DNA of 64,000 bases from positions 108,632-172,631 of the forward strand of contig JAODTK010003355.1 in the NCBI GenBank assembly GCA_026419785.1. The letters are read 5' to 3'. The notes beneath the pieces were generated by a model. The model was not told the DNA's origin and ran no database searches. It saw nothing but the letters and a program-made list of their open reading frames with translations. A program made the translations under genes and the position numbers. This document shows, piece by piece, positions 37,701 to 50,271 of this stretch. This DNA comes from Sclerodactyla briareus (taxonomy: Eukaryota; Echinodermata; Holothuroidea; Dendrochirotida; Sclerodactylidae). How positions within the stretch are numbered: the first letter of the stretch is position 1; every line of letters begins with the position of its first letter.

Positions 37701-39289
37701 GGACGCAGTGTCTAACATGCGACAAGAGGGTTGTGGAAAAGCTATTTCAAATGTTCCACGATACAGTGATCGTTTCTGTTCTTTGTATTTATTCGATAAT
37801 GATTCGAGGGGCCGGAAGATTGGGATTCACTAGTCTGCTAGTTAGCAGATATAACATCAGGATCTAAACTCACAGAGAGGCGCGAAGAATCCTTGAGTCT
37901 TTTGGCCTGGGTTAACTTGATCCAAAGGAAGATTTAGAGCTGAATTAGTATCGAACTTTTTAAGCGTAAGGCCTGCATATTAAACCAAATTAGATAGCAG
38001 AGCCTGTCATAACCAGGTAGAGAAAAAAAGAACGTTAGGTTGGAGGAATCTCGACGGCGATTTTTTTATTAGTAATAGTAAAATAGTATAGAAGGAAAAT
38101 AACTACAACAGGTGGCGGGCGGTGGTTGAGATTAGAAGACATGCCATTGATATACAGGAGAGAGTGGAGGCGCGGGGCGCAGCAACCATCGCAAACGCGA
38201 AGGTTTTCGATTTCGAGGCGACATATTTGAATTATTTCTGAGATTGCAGAGGTGTAACTGCGGAGCGCGTTGAAGCGCTATCCCCGCCTCAGGGGGTAAA
38301 CCATGGAGCTATATTATTAACTGGAGGAGGACATCAGAGCGCCCGTATGGTGTGCCCTGTCCAATTTCGGTCTCAGAGAACACAAACTCGACGTGAGGCG
38401 GCGCCCTATTGTGTGAAACATCGTAAAAACAGTCGGTTTGTTCACTCTCTATCCGCGAATTTCTTCGACCAGAGAGCCCCGAAACTACGTCGTTGCTCCT
38501 TAGTAAGATGTATATTATAGTGCAAGGATTCTGCAACATCTTCAGTGTGTGTTACCCTATTTCAGAAAACGCGGGAAATCAGTCGATTCATACGGAAGAC
38601 AGAAAACAACATGATGAATTCGGAATTACGAATCGATTGCGTCTGGCAGAATTCCCCATCTATGCGTAAGGTATGACACACGGAGTGAACTAGATTGCTT
38701 AATAATGAAGCTCGAATTAAAGAGGCTGTCAAACGGAACATATTACCAATCTTCTGCGAAATGCGAACCATTTCGCCGCATGACTGTCTCTATAGCTATA
38801 CATAATTGAGGGCGCTGGCACAGGTTAGCAACCGGCGGGTTTCCAAACTGACTCGGTTGTATAGGAGCTTCAGTACAGCATGTCCGGGGCTTGGGTTGGT
38901 AAACCAACATGACCACCATACGTGTGTCTTCACACTCGATCTTCTGGGATTGCGCACCGCTCGTCATCTGCAGTTGGTCACGGGAAAAACTCGACTACAT
39001 CAATGGAGGACCGCGTGACGTTACGTACCACTGTGAGTGCGACCGCAAAGTGCTGTTTGATTCGAAGACGGGCATGTATATATGACTTGATTTTAGGCAC
39101 TTTTTTGTATTTTTGCATTGCGGCACCAGACGAATTTCGGCCGATCTGAATGCGCTGACTATTGTAAAACTCGCCTTGTGACGTCACGGGGGAAAGCGGG
39201 ATCCCCCCGTGAAACCAGGTACTTTTGAAATCCCGACGAACGAACTAGGATGGTTATTCAAAATGTAAAAAGCGTGACAAGAATCGATG

Positions 39290-39560
39290 CATTAATTTAA
39301 TGATCTTGCATTCTTTATAAGGAATACTTAGTTGACGTAGTTGAGATCACTGGTAAGATTCCTGAAGTTGTCAAAAAGTGGATTTAAAACAGGTTGCAGC
39401 GAGTTGTTAATAATGGCCGTTCTTCTACTTGGCATAAGGTCACTAGTGGGGTGCCCCAATGGCGTTCTCTGTCTCTCACTCTTCTTGGACTATACAAACG
39501 ACCTTGATGATTCTGTGCATTCCAGACCTCACCCGGAGTATTCCGTGCAAGTGTAGAATC
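39290..39560 (+). mobile_element. LINE reverse transcriptase fragment
   Basis: The stretch carries V-T-S-G-V-P-Q (about 39445) followed by a TLFLDYTNDL-like segment across frames. These are RT blocks corresponding to GVPQGSVLGPLLFxIYINDL. No intact frame is present. It seems to be a short truncated copy distinct from the element at 8.8-11.7 kb. Confidence 0.65.
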
Positions 39561-39579
39561 CTTATCTTCGAAGAGGATG

Positions 39580-39770
39580 TCAATTGAGAACGTTCAGAGA
39601 AGGGAGGGAGGGATACTGAAGAGGACGAGTGTATGCGAGATTTGCCGCATGAGAAATATAAATAAGAACAGTCTTGATTTGTTTATCCAGGAATTATGTG
39701 CGGGTTCTTTAGGTTCTGCTTTTTCTCATTCCCGGGTTGTTGCTGGTTTACACGGTGTGCTATACAGACC
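39580..39770 (+). repeat. repeat shared with 15.55-15.64 kb
   Basis: A segment around 39690-39760 (caggaatt...gggttctttaggttctg...) is a diverged copy of 15570-15640 and weakly of 18815-18880. The link to RT fragments at two of the three places suggests a LINE 3' part or an associated sequence. Confidence 0.4.
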
Positions 39771-39799
39771 AATGACCTTCAACCCTCATCAATTCTTCT

Positions 39800-42700
39800 G
39801 AGAAGGAAGATTTGGGTGCCACTCCAGAAGAAGTAAAGGCCTCTCCGGTTCGAGGGGTTGATGGAAACCAGGAAGCCGAACAAGGCGATCGCCCCCACTG
39901 TCTCGTCTGGTTGCGCGATCAGTGGTTTCTTCCGAGGCCTGTAGTGTTGAGAGATATCGCTCTCATTCATTTCATAAATATTTATTGCTATTTAGGGTGA
40001 CGAGTCCCGACTCCTGAAACAAACAAGAGATTACCTATTAAGCACATTTTTTCCCATTGTTATTATCCTTTGACCCATCCAAACTCCTGACCCAGTGTGG
40101 CGTTTCCTGGCAACAAGGATTGTAACTAGGTCACTATGGATTACGCCTCTGGCAGGAAGCTACGCCCACTCTCCGCATGAGCTTTTCAGAATAAAAATTT
40201 CGGGCACATGATAAATTTATGACGGTATGATGCGGGGCGCGCGTCGCTACTCGCTAGGTTAAAAATATTTTTTCCTGATGTTGCCTTTTGTTGTCTTTCT
40301 GCCAGACTCAGTACGGAGTCGCTACCACAGCCTGTGGTATGCTCTCATACGTGACTCCTGGTGGATGCTCATCGGAGGAGGGTTGGTCATAGAGGAAAAA
40401 ACTTGCCTACCCCTCATTTGTCCTGCTCCAATCCCTTATGCGTTGTGCCCAGAGAGAAGGCAACAGGTTACGAATGGGGCCCCAAAACTCCTTGAGGAGG
40501 GACCGCAGCACTCAAGTGGCCATTAGTAAATAGCTGAAATCATTAAACCCGGCCAGCAACCCCGAGCACCACCCTACAGGTTCGGTACTGCATTACTTTT
40601 CTGGGGGTTTTGGCAGCAGTCTGCTGAACACTAGATCCAACGATATCCTCCCACGGATCTAAGACGGCTGACCGACAAGAACTCCAAAGAAACTAGGACA
40701 CTCCAAAAAATAATCCGAATCATCTCCAAGTAGGTAGGGCTGAGGTATTGGGGGTCGTTGTTTCTTATTTTCTTTTTTTCATTTTTTTTTGGAAAGCGAG
40801 CGAAATGGACTGGATGATGTATTTTGTCAGGATAGCTTCCTTGGTCCACTTTTGTTGCCATGGCATGTACCTTTTTTGAGAGGAGGGCACCTCAGCTTCT
40901 GACGCCCAAGCCGCTGCAGTTTCTCCAATATGAGAATGAAGGGATTGCTGGAACGTTCGAGAAGGAAAGTCGCCCCCTTCCTTCGGGAATGGTGTCGCAG
41001 GAGGCGACTTGGCAGGTGAATTATTCCTGCCATGCGAAAAACACACCCTGAGTGGAAATTCCATCTAACAGCCACCTTCCTGCATTTAAGAAGAGGTTGA
41101 GAACATGAAGCAAGGTCAGAGTACATACTGTGGACAGCAACTGCTGCGTGGGCTCATGTTCCTAGACACGTCGGCCCGAGCCCACTGATGTCTGAACAGC
41201 AATTTCTTCCCCGCCGCAGTCTCTTGTTCTGAGCTCCAAGTGACAGGTTGCATTCGTACTCAATGCCTCTCTGGCATGACCCGATCGGAATTCGAACCCC
41301 AATTCCCCCCGGTGGAAAATTGACGCGCTCCCAATATGCCAGTCACCCGGTCCAAGAAGCAAGCCAGTAAAGTGAGTTTCAATGAAGCAACCCCCATTGG
41401 TATGCAGAGGTCACCACGCCAGATGCGTCCCATATTGAACCAAATAAGCGCTTGCGAATGCACCCCACCACTCCAAGGACAACTCCAGTCATGGGCAGAG
41501 TATTGTACATGGCAAGTAATGCACACATGTCAAATGGACGTTGTGTGGATTGACAACACCACCCCCTTAAATTCGTAAGATGTCCAGAGGCAGTGGCAAG
41601 TCGAGCGGTCTCTCAAAAACCATTGAGAAATGAGATTCCCCATCCCCCAGTGAAAATTAAGCTTTTTGTAGAAAGTTTTAATGTGGTGATCTTGCATCTT
41701 TTCTTTTTTTTACATATTTACGTGTGATGTACAACATACACATAATTTATTTCTGTAGCTTCTATGAGGCGATGCCTAAATGCCCTTGGGATTGTAGTTG
41801 ACACTCATTCCATTCTGTAGTGAATGTGGGGGTGTGTCAATCTCATGGAATCGGCAGTCAAAGGGATGAGGTAGGTATCATACCCAGTTTTGAACCACCT
41901 AAGTGCAACATTTGACTCACCATTTGTCTGGTGTAGTAGGGGGATGTGTCATGCTATTGGCCAGGTTGTATATCCCCAGATGTTATGCATCTTTTAACTC
42001 AACCACCACACCTTAAACAGACCGGTGGCACCATGGGCCTATTCTACACAGTTCTTGTTCGCGATGGACGATAATTTGTTGAAATGGACGAATCGCTGAC
42101 AGGATTCATGACAGGGCGCAGGTACAACTTTGGAGCGATTATGAATGAAAACATGTACAGGGGGTTAAAATGACCATGTAACATTCATAATCATGAGTAA
42201 ATACATGTAAGAGAAACAAAAGAACACTCATCCAGGAAACATTCTTACAATAATGCCTTTCCCTCCTCAGCCAACTTGCCGAAAGTTGATTAGAATGAAA
42301 TCGGATAACAACAAAAATCAAACAATCTCTGATAACCACACGAAACCCACCACAACTCGACTCCCATTCCTGCAGTGTACCTATCTACACTAGAATGCCC
42401 TCCAAAGGCTCCAATATGTTCTCAGTGAGAGTACATCCATTTTATTTGTATAAATTGAGGCTATGATTAATTTGAACCTAACCGATCTCCTTAAACTGTC
42501 TTAAACCATCTAGGAAACGGACAGTCATGGAAGACCAAAACATTTTAAAATATAATTAAAATTATGATAACACTGTCATTTTTACTTTGATATAGATACA
42601 TGGAAACAAGTTAAGTTCGGGCCAATGAACGAGATCAGTGCAACAACACGATGGGGGGAGGGATAATTTTTCATTCTGCCACCAATATGACTCCAGGGAA

Positions 42701-44090
42701 TACTGACAATATTCATACCAGGGGGGTCGGGCAAACTGTACATGGTAAACGGAACGAATACTGACCCGACACCTTCGGGACTCTTCCTCTGCGATGCCAC
42801 AAGATTCTGGTGCATGCAGCTTATCGACCACACTGTACAACACCGGTTATTTACCACAGGGGCTATGCAATGCACCCACCCCTACCCCCAACAAATTGAT
42901 GGACACGGATGATGCACACGGCAGGCTATTCGACGCGCACTACTCCGGTACCGTTTTTACGTGTCGGCACTGATTTACAACACAGCACACACCCGTGCAC
43001 ACACCCCTCACAAGTGCACGCAACGTGGACGAATTTGTGCAAAGCGTTAGGAGCGGGGCGACATAGCATAGCAACAACAACGGATTGAATATAACATGAT
43101 GCTGGGGAAGGGTTATGTTAAGCATTGTTGTCTTTTCATAGTTTTAAAATTGCCATGTATTTCACTCGAGGTTGCTTGTATCAAGGTCCAAATAACTGTA
43201 ATATCCTTCACATGTCCTTGTGTGAGTCTGTGACCACACTCTAGTAATCAATTGATGTGCATGGAGCAGCTAAGAAAAAAATACCCATGGAGCAGATTGA
43301 TGGGGATAAAAAAAAATTATTCAAAGAGATCGAATTTTCAGTTGGAAGATGTCTATCCCTCACACTTGCCCCAAGATTCATGGAAAAATTTTAGCCAGGC
43401 CCAGTTTAGTTGGGTTACGAGGATATGCACAAAACGCTATATCACTGAGTATGTTATAAGTGGTGATGAGCGCTGTTGGCATTAGACTCGATCACATTGT
43501 TATTTCACTCCATTATTGTACGGGGTCAATCAGTTGTATGTTTAGATTTTTAGAGAATATTCCCTTGTCTGCTGATGATCCATCATGCATTCCACTCCAT
43601 TATTCAAATTCTATCAAAATAAATATTTTGTAATGCTCCGAACAAAATGAAACAATAGGAACATAACAAAAATAGACACGTCAGTCAATATGAAATTTTA
43701 ACTATGACAAAATTGTTCAAAACAATGGCAAATCTAGCATACCTAAACAAGAGAATTGAACTCTTTCACGGAGCAAGCAATATGGTGATGAACATGACAA
43801 TGTCTCAGCATTGCTTCCCACAGAAAAATCCAGCAACAGTGTTCCAGAACAACTGTCAAAAAGCTACAAATGGACATTAATTTCCTATATACATCTTAGG
43901 GGATTGCAGGGGTGCTTTTTTCACTTGAAGATTATCTTTTGACTAAAAGTTGGGCTATTTTCCTTTTTCAATGGGCATCCGTCATCCGTTTTGTACCTTC
44001 CACCTCTGTTGAGCGACATACCGCTTTATTCATTTCGTCTCGAAACGGTATCGTCCAGGCAACGTGACTGGTTCATGGGTTCTTGTCCAG
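39800..44090. other. no gene recognised; probably downstream flank and 3' UTR of NSD
   Basis: The end next to 44090 would hold the NSD 3' UTR on the minus strand, but I could not fix a poly(A) site. The remainder shows only the SINE-like piece at 41.3 kb. Confidence 0.45.
41256..41375 (-). repeat. possible tRNA-derived SINE head
   Basis: On the minus strand a box-B-like ggttcgaattcc follows a box-A-like tggcatattggg at about 43 bp, in keeping with a pol III internal promoter. No full cloverleaf was drawn, and no tail repeat was confirmed. Confidence 0.35.
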
Positions 44091-44095
44091 CTTGC

Positions 44096-44951
44096 TCATA
44101 CACCCTCACTTTTTCTTTCCCATGCTCTTGTCGCGATTCCGTCTATCCTTCTTCCTCTTCTTCTTTCTTGTGTTTGGACTGTCTTCCTTGTATTGTACTG
44201 TCCCCCTTTACCCTTGCTCTTCTCCTCCAGGGGGTCTGCCATTCCTTCTTGGTTACAAAGGACTTCACCATCAGCTGCGGAGTCCCCCGTCTCTCCTCCC
44301 TTGTTGCTGTCGGGCACCCTGGACCCGCCGAGTGATCGTCGATGAGAGCTCCCGCCTCACTCTCCATGTCTGCATCGTTGGGAGCAGTCCTACCTGCATC
44401 GCCATTCACGACTGCCACTCTCCTAGTTTTTTCGCCCCATGTCGCCCTTTCGTCATCACCCACGCTTTTGTTTTCGTCCCCTTTCGAGTTTCTCGATGAT
44501 TGCTTCCCTCTTACGTTTGCGCTCTTCTTTAAGGTTCTTCCTTTGGCTTCGGCCGGAACTTCGTCTCCTGGCGATGTCTTAGAGGTCTTGGGCTTTTTAG
44601 CAGACGGAATATCGCACTCCGCAGGACTCCCTCACTTTGTCGATGTTCTCTGCGCTCGGTTGCCCCCGGTCCCTCCTTTTCCTGATCTCGTCGCGGGCGT
44701 CCTTCCCATCGGCGGGTCTCTGATTGGCAGCCTCAACAGCCTCCTGGATGACTTTGGCCTCTGCAGGATCGATGCCCTCCTCTTCCTTCCTGATCCGAGC
44801 CAAGTCATGCTCCTTGCAGTAGAGCTGGCCCACGATGAGTCTCGAACCGGTCCTGCTGGTGGCTCCGGCAGTAGGAGTTGGGGCACTCACAGCAAAGGTT
44901 GTCGAGGGTTTGCACACTCGTCACAGTGGTGCCACGGGCAGTCCCATTTCC
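44096..44951 (-). CDS. NSD gene, PHD/C5HCH finger and basic C-terminal tail exon
   Basis: The acceptor ctcttgcag is followed by GKWDCPWHHCDEC, an NSD signature joining the fourth PHD finger to the last C5HCH finger. This pair binds histone H3 tails and partner proteins. The finger then continues in the next frame (KPSTTF), in the third frame (CCECPNSYCRSH), and back to LYCKEHDLARIRKEEEGID. Three apparent one-base losses within about 85 bp (TGTGCAAA, CCTTTGC, CGTGGGCC) cancel each other. After that the exon encodes a Lys/Glu/Arg-rich tail, with another frame change near 44300, and ends at a stop at about 44096. The long opposite-strand open frame here is only a shadow of GC-rich coding sequence. 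The preceding PHD exon was not found. Confidence 0.85.
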
Positions 44952-45309
44952 CTGCAAGAGCAACAAGGCCAAACCTTCCTCATTCTCTGATCGATTACAG
45001 TAAACATTTTACGACATAACCCAAGATAGTGATCAATGCAAGTCCTTCCTACTTTGGCCACCTTATGAGCATTGAGCCACTTTCCCCCCGCTTTTTTTTT
45101 GTTACATCCAAAACAGCAATACCTTTTCTTGAGAGAACAAACGTCGGCAAAGCTCGCAAATCCGAACCCCTGCAGACTGTGCTCCATCTAGAGCTAGTGG
45201 AGGAGATTGCATGGTCAAATGTGAGGATTAAAAGAACACTTATAGAAACTAGACATGTTTGAGCAATAGTTGGGGAGAAACCTCCCTTTTGGTCAGAAAC
45301 CAAGAAAGC

Positions 45310-45545
45310 CTTCATCCACCAAGTTCTGTTGTATGGAAGTTACAAAACAGTCACATAAATTACGTAAATGTGACCCACGATGGCCTGAAATGACCTTAAA
45401 CTTTGCCAGGATCGAATGTAGCCCCATCCACCAAGTTTTGTTCAATCTGACAGTATGGAAAATCGCAAATTTGACATCCAATGACCTTGAAATGACCTCC
45501 TTCACATGAAATGAACTCCCAAAATTTGCATAAATTATGCACATT
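45310..45545 (+). repeat. dispersed repeat with atgacctcc motif, two units
   Basis: Two diverged units (atccaccaagtt...ttacataaatt-like and atgacctt/atgacctcc blocks) lie next to hairpin-family copy 3. Confidence 0.5.
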
Positions 45546-45579
45546 AGTGGCCTCCAGCATTGCAGTGAACCCACTTCAA

Positions 45580-45755
45580 ACTCATCCGAGATTTCACTAG
45601 GGCGGCATGTGTACCAAGCTTTAGGATCAATCGATAAAAGCACTTGAAAGAGTAGTTTTGCTGTTAAACGCCTAAAGTTTGCTGGGGCGGTGGCGGCGGA
45701 TACACACCCAACACAACCCATAATTATCCCCAGACACTTCCGTGTCGCAGGAAAA
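45580..45755 (-). repeat. hairpin-start repeat family, copy 3 (inverted)
   Basis: On the minus strand this reads from a palindrome (45728-45751, cctgcgacacggaagtgtct and gggg) into a pyrimidine-rich GCC stretch, then the g-t-t-aa block and gaaatctcggatgagttt. It is the same family as 2185-2575 and lies head to head with copy 4. Confidence 0.65.
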
Positions 45756-45914
45756 TAAAATAGCATGTGTGTGTGCAGGGCAGAGACTATTGGTCGAAAG
45801 GACAACCACAGGGCCGACTGCAAAATTGATGGCTTCAGAGTTCAACGATAAGGTCAATGAATTGAGGAGAAAGTGTGATGTAGCAACTACACAATATGGA
45901 TAATTATATCCCTG

Positions 45915-46640
45915 CAACTTGTTCCGCGATGTTATGGTTTTTGGGGGTATAGACGCGGTCTCCACAACCAGAAAAATTCAGACGTTAGCGTAACAACTCT
46001 TTAACACGTTAGACGATTGATCTGTAGTTGCAGTAACACATGTTAGTTCTAGTAGTGAATTCGAAACAAGTGAAAAGTGGGCATCGCGCATGTTTGCTGT
46101 CCTATCTTGCAGGTTTTACACGGAAAAAATCCCGGAGTCCAGTCGATTACACGGAACTTGGGGTTGATGACAAACAATGGTCCCGGAGGTCAAAATTTGT
46201 GTATTTTTTTCAGAAAATACACAGAGCTAGTCTGATTTACATGTAACATGGTGAGTGGTGACAAAAGTTGGTCCCAAAAAAACAAGACAGTGATTTTAAG
46301 GTCACCAGGAGTGAAACGAAACTTGGAGAATATGGACTACAGTTGGTCCTGGACAACAGATAGAGTGCATTCACCAGAGGTCAAATGCCACATAAAAATT
46401 TACTGGCTCTTCAAACAAGGTCCACGAAGGCCATTCCTGCGGGGACATACACATGAATGGTTTACCCGCCGCAAATGCCAGTACTCAGTATCCATTGTTT
46501 TAGTGTTTGAAGAACTAGAATTCTGCAACTACTGTGCTTCACTTCCTGTGGGGATTAGGGTACTATATCTACGGATCCAAACCCCATTTCACATGATTGA
46601 CCTTCAAAGTTTGGTCGATTTTGCAGAGATAATAATTAGG
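45915..46640 (+). repeat. hairpin-start repeat family, copy 4 (longest)
   Basis: It starts at a ccgcgatgttatggtttttgg segment (hairpin mostly lost), continues gacgttagcgtaacaactctt, and extends through aacttggagaatatggact and ccacgaaggccattcctgcg, also found in copy 2. An open frame of 140 codons over its 3' part is incidental. Confidence 0.65.
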
Positions 46641-47286
46641 GAGGCCCCCCTATTTTACACATTTATGTGACTAACATTGGAACCACACAGAGAATGCCCT
46701 ATTTATTTTATTATGATAAATAACTGGACATTGCAGGAGTTCCTCCTGTTTGTTCTGAAAATGAGGGACCAGATAGCAGGGGTTTAATGGGTTAGTATTA
46801 TGGAATGTGATTTTACCCAGGGGTAACTTCAGTCGACCCAGAATCTTCGAGCAATTCCTCAATTTCTGCACTTTTCACAGGAGTGACACCTAAAATGCAA
46901 AATATCAACCAAGATGCTATAGAAAAACGAGATAATGCCTTTCTCACCTATCACTCTTCTCTCCAAAGTGTTGCTGCAACTGTGAAAAACCCCATCTAAG
47001 ATTGGTCAAGCTGAACATCACCAGTTTACCCCCCAAACCAGTATTCCACTAAAAATGCCCCTGGTTTATGAAATATAGTTAAGGACCAGGCGTAATCACC
47101 ACATATTAGAGAGTTCATAATTGGCCCCTAGGTCCCTGCTTTTTTTTTAACCTAACAAAAACACATGAGTTTTTCCTTAGCTTTCTATTAGCATGTCCAC
47201 AATTGATATGCAGTGCACATGCCAAATGCCCTAGCTGCATTACCCATCGCTTCGCTTCCAATTGCCCTGCCTCTTCCGGGCAGGGC

Positions 47287-47700
47287 AACCCCCCCCCCCC
47301 CCGGAGCTCCTCAAAGCTGCGCTGCCATGAGCTCGGGGGCCATATGGCGGTAGGACAAGAAACTCACCCGGATCTCGTTCACACGGGGACACGGTGGGCA
47401 GGATTCATTCCCCGGAAGGCCCCCCCCCCCTGTAGCTCCCCTCAAGCTGCGCTGCCACCATGAGTACGGGGGCATTGGCCGTAGGACAAGAACCCACCCG
47501 ATCTCGTTCACACGGGGACACGGTGGGAAGGATTGTTCCCCGGGAGGCGACCCCCCCCCCCGGTGCTCCCTCACAAGCTGCGCTTGCCCTATACGTGAGA
47601 GTTATTGCGGGGGGGTGGGAGGACAAGACCCCAACCCCGATCTCGTTAACAGGGACCGGTGGGCAGGATGGTTCCCGGGAGGCGCGCCATAGGACAAAGG
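47287..47700 (+). repeat. GC-rich minisatellite, about 130-bp unit
   Basis: Three to three and a half units each have a poly-C run, ctcctcaaagctgcgctgcc, ggtaggacaagaa, cccgatctcgttcacacggg and ggtgggcaggatt. Repeat landmarks occur near 47380, 47510 and 47645. Open frames on either strand follow the repeat and are not genes. Confidence 0.85.
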
Positions 47701-49294
47701 AAGGGCCGTGCAATTGGTGATCCCGGAATAAGGGCAGCTCACAATCACTTCCCAACGAGAACCCTGGCATTGATTATGTTCCTGCCAGCTAACCAAAGGA
47801 CCCCTGTGGCAAAGTGAGGGTAGTCATAACGTAATACAATCTCTGTCTCAGCCAAAAAATACGTGCGCATCCAAGCCTCACTCGAATTATAGCAAGTCTT
47901 TGTTAAAGAACAATAGAGCCAGGCGGCCATGGACTTGGCTCTTGCTCAAATATCGCCCAACTGCCACACACTACTATCCAGTGGAGTCTGGACTCCATAT
48001 TTCGGCCAAGGCGTGTCAACTGACCGGGGCTCACAAGAAGAAGCACTAATGGACACTGCTGTGGTAATGATGAATTGGTGACTTGGAAAGTGTAAGCTTC
48101 AATGTGTGAGCTTGCAGCACTCGATGGCTCGTCTGACACGGGAATCAATTCTAGGGACAGGGTTGAGGCACCGAATAAATCAACTACCCATAGGGTGTCT
48201 TCTGTAGATCAGGCACTTCATGTGGTAGTAGCGACTTGGGCGGCAAGTCTTCCTGCGCACTATGATCAGCTGACGCCAACCCCGCCCACGGAAACAATCA
48301 ATCCTCGTGAGGCTGTTGTGGGGCAGCCCTTCTTCTCTTTTATTCCGTTCTAGGGCCTTCTTCGCCTTTCCTCAGAGGCTCGGCGGTGCAGTCATGGTCG
48401 GGGAGAGGGAGAAAGAAAGGGGAGAGACAGGATAAATTCCAGATCAGTAGGTGGCCAAAGGCATATGACATACTTCTCCGAAATGAAAAGGGTAAACAGG
48501 TATGGTTAAATTTGTTATTTGATGGAAGTATATATCCAAAAGAAGCAGTTTCAGAACTTGCCTTCAGTTCTGACCCCTGATTAACCTAGGATGAGCCTGA
48601 ATTGTAGAAATAGTTGTTCAAGCGATAGTTCCAGCCTCGTGTGAATGTTGAAACATTGCTTAACCGCACCCTTCCACACGTGACACAAAATCCAAAATGG
48701 TAGACCCTCTAAGTGGGTGATGGCGCTTTAATCGGAAGCAAAATCACACTTTGAATAGAAGTGATACCGTAGATAGACTGGTGGGATGGTGGAACTAGGG
48801 CGAACTTTTATTTCCTCACCGTTCAGTAGGGGGGCGTCATTTGTGTTATTGAGCATAGTAGTAGCAGCTGTGCCACTAATGGACATATAGAATGGGACCG
48901 AAAAATAGGGAAAACAACCCCCAGAGAATGGTTTGAAAATTGTTTTAGACGGCACATTTGAAAGTCCTGATTGAACACTGGCACTATATACAAATCTAGG
49001 GAGATCTAAGGCTAATGAAGTTTTGAAGGGTACTAGCATGCAGGCCCACTTGTATGGCAATGGCATATGTAACAATCAGGCCCACCCAAGCACCACAAAT
49101 ACAAGCCGATCGCCACAGTGTTCTCGCCGGTGTGTATCAGTGGGTTGCTTCGATCGTCACCATGAACCAATTACAAGGAGTCAATGTGTTACTAGATATT
49201 TTTATTAGCATTATTAGTAAAACACTACTAATCGTGACGAATTTCAAATTCGTAAGGACTCATTACACAGAGATAGATAGAGTGAGGGTTGGCT

Positions 49295-49360
49295 CTGTAT
49301 TTTGCAGCCAATTGAAAGCGCGGTGCATGGTGGGAAGTGCACCCAAAAGATCGAAGCCTA
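49295..49360 (+). repeat. short GC-box-like repeat, inverted partner at 53.65 kb
   Basis: gccaattgaaagcgcggtgc followed by atggtgggaagtgcacc matches the reverse complement of 53640-53690. It resembles a duplicated promoter-like module with a CCAAT element, but it could be part of a SINE. Confidence 0.4.
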
Positions 49361-50271
49361 GGCAGCAATTACAATCGACTTATGTACTTAGGCAACGAAG
49401 GGTCAAGTTATAATAGTTAGTCGAGAACTCGTAGTAAATAGAAAATAAATACATTCTGTTTGAAAAATAGGAAAAATAACCGAAGAATACAATAGTAAGC
49501 TTTTGGACGGCAAGAATTCAGAGTGAAATTATTTAAAATGACCAAAAACCAGTTGCGCGAGATGGGCCCTACTACCTGTAAGGGCAATGAGTCTTCAAGT
49601 AGCCTCACTAGCCCAAGCGTATGTGCAACTGCCTGACTGTGTACGCGACGATGAACTCAGGTGAGTAAACAGGATAATAGGCACGGGGACGGGGAAAACT
49701 TTTGCATTATTCGAAACAGTAAGATGCCTAGCTGCTCAGCCAAACTGCAAAACAAACGGTGACTGGTACAGAAAAAGCGGGGTTGAGTTTTTGTCGGAGC
49801 TATACGTTAGTGACAAAGCTAGAGGCCTATCTGTTGACAATGATAGCGGGCTGTTTACAAAATGAAGTACAGTAGGCCGGATAGTATCGCCTGATTAGGC
49901 TAATTAAGGATACTTTAGGGGGACTGACAAACATTCAAATGATGTTGTCAGATGAGTATATTACAACAGAAAAATGTGTTCAAGAATATGCTGGCCTCCA
50001 CACAAGGATCGCATGACTAAGGCACTTGCATCAGCCCATATTCACTGCCAAATGTTAATTGTACTTGAGGAGACTGCAGGCAGAAGCCTCAAGGGTTCTT
50101 TGATGGACCTTATGAACACTTATGTTCGACTGTGCTGATGATTTTTACCATATTTTGTTTCGATCGAGACACTGTCAGCATGTTACATAAAATCAAAATG
50201 CTCACCTGGCTGCATCAGCAACAGAACAAATAGCAGGATTCAAAGTGGAGAAAACCCCACCTTAACAAAAA

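Larger units (their letters stand above)
33848..37865 (+). repeat. 4.0-kb tandem unit B
   Basis: This second direct copy is separated from unit A by 19 bp. Matching blocks run through the whole length. Differences are mostly one-base insertions and deletions scattered evenly, including within the FReD exon. Some short segments present in A, for example near 32190-32240, are missing in B. Confidence 0.93.

Noticed and set aside
41256-41375. A true tRNA gene on the - strand
   Set aside because: A box-B-like word is present, but no acceptor stem or anticodon arm could be drawn, so only a SINE-like call is kept.
44342-45019. 225-codon open frame on + strand
   Set aside because: It is the antisense shadow of the NSD finger and tail exon; the minus strand carries the conserved zinc-finger residues and splice acceptor.
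45293-45823. 176-codon open frame on - strand
   Set aside because: It covers two dispersed repeat families and the hairpin end, whose other copies have no matching frame.
46248-46670. 140-codon open frame on + strand
   Set aside because: It lies in the hairpin-start repeat. The same sequence at 17.1-17.3 kb reads differently, and no domain is present.
47405-47770. 121-codon open frames on both strands
   Set aside because: Produced by the 130-bp GC-rich minisatellite; they repeat with its unit.
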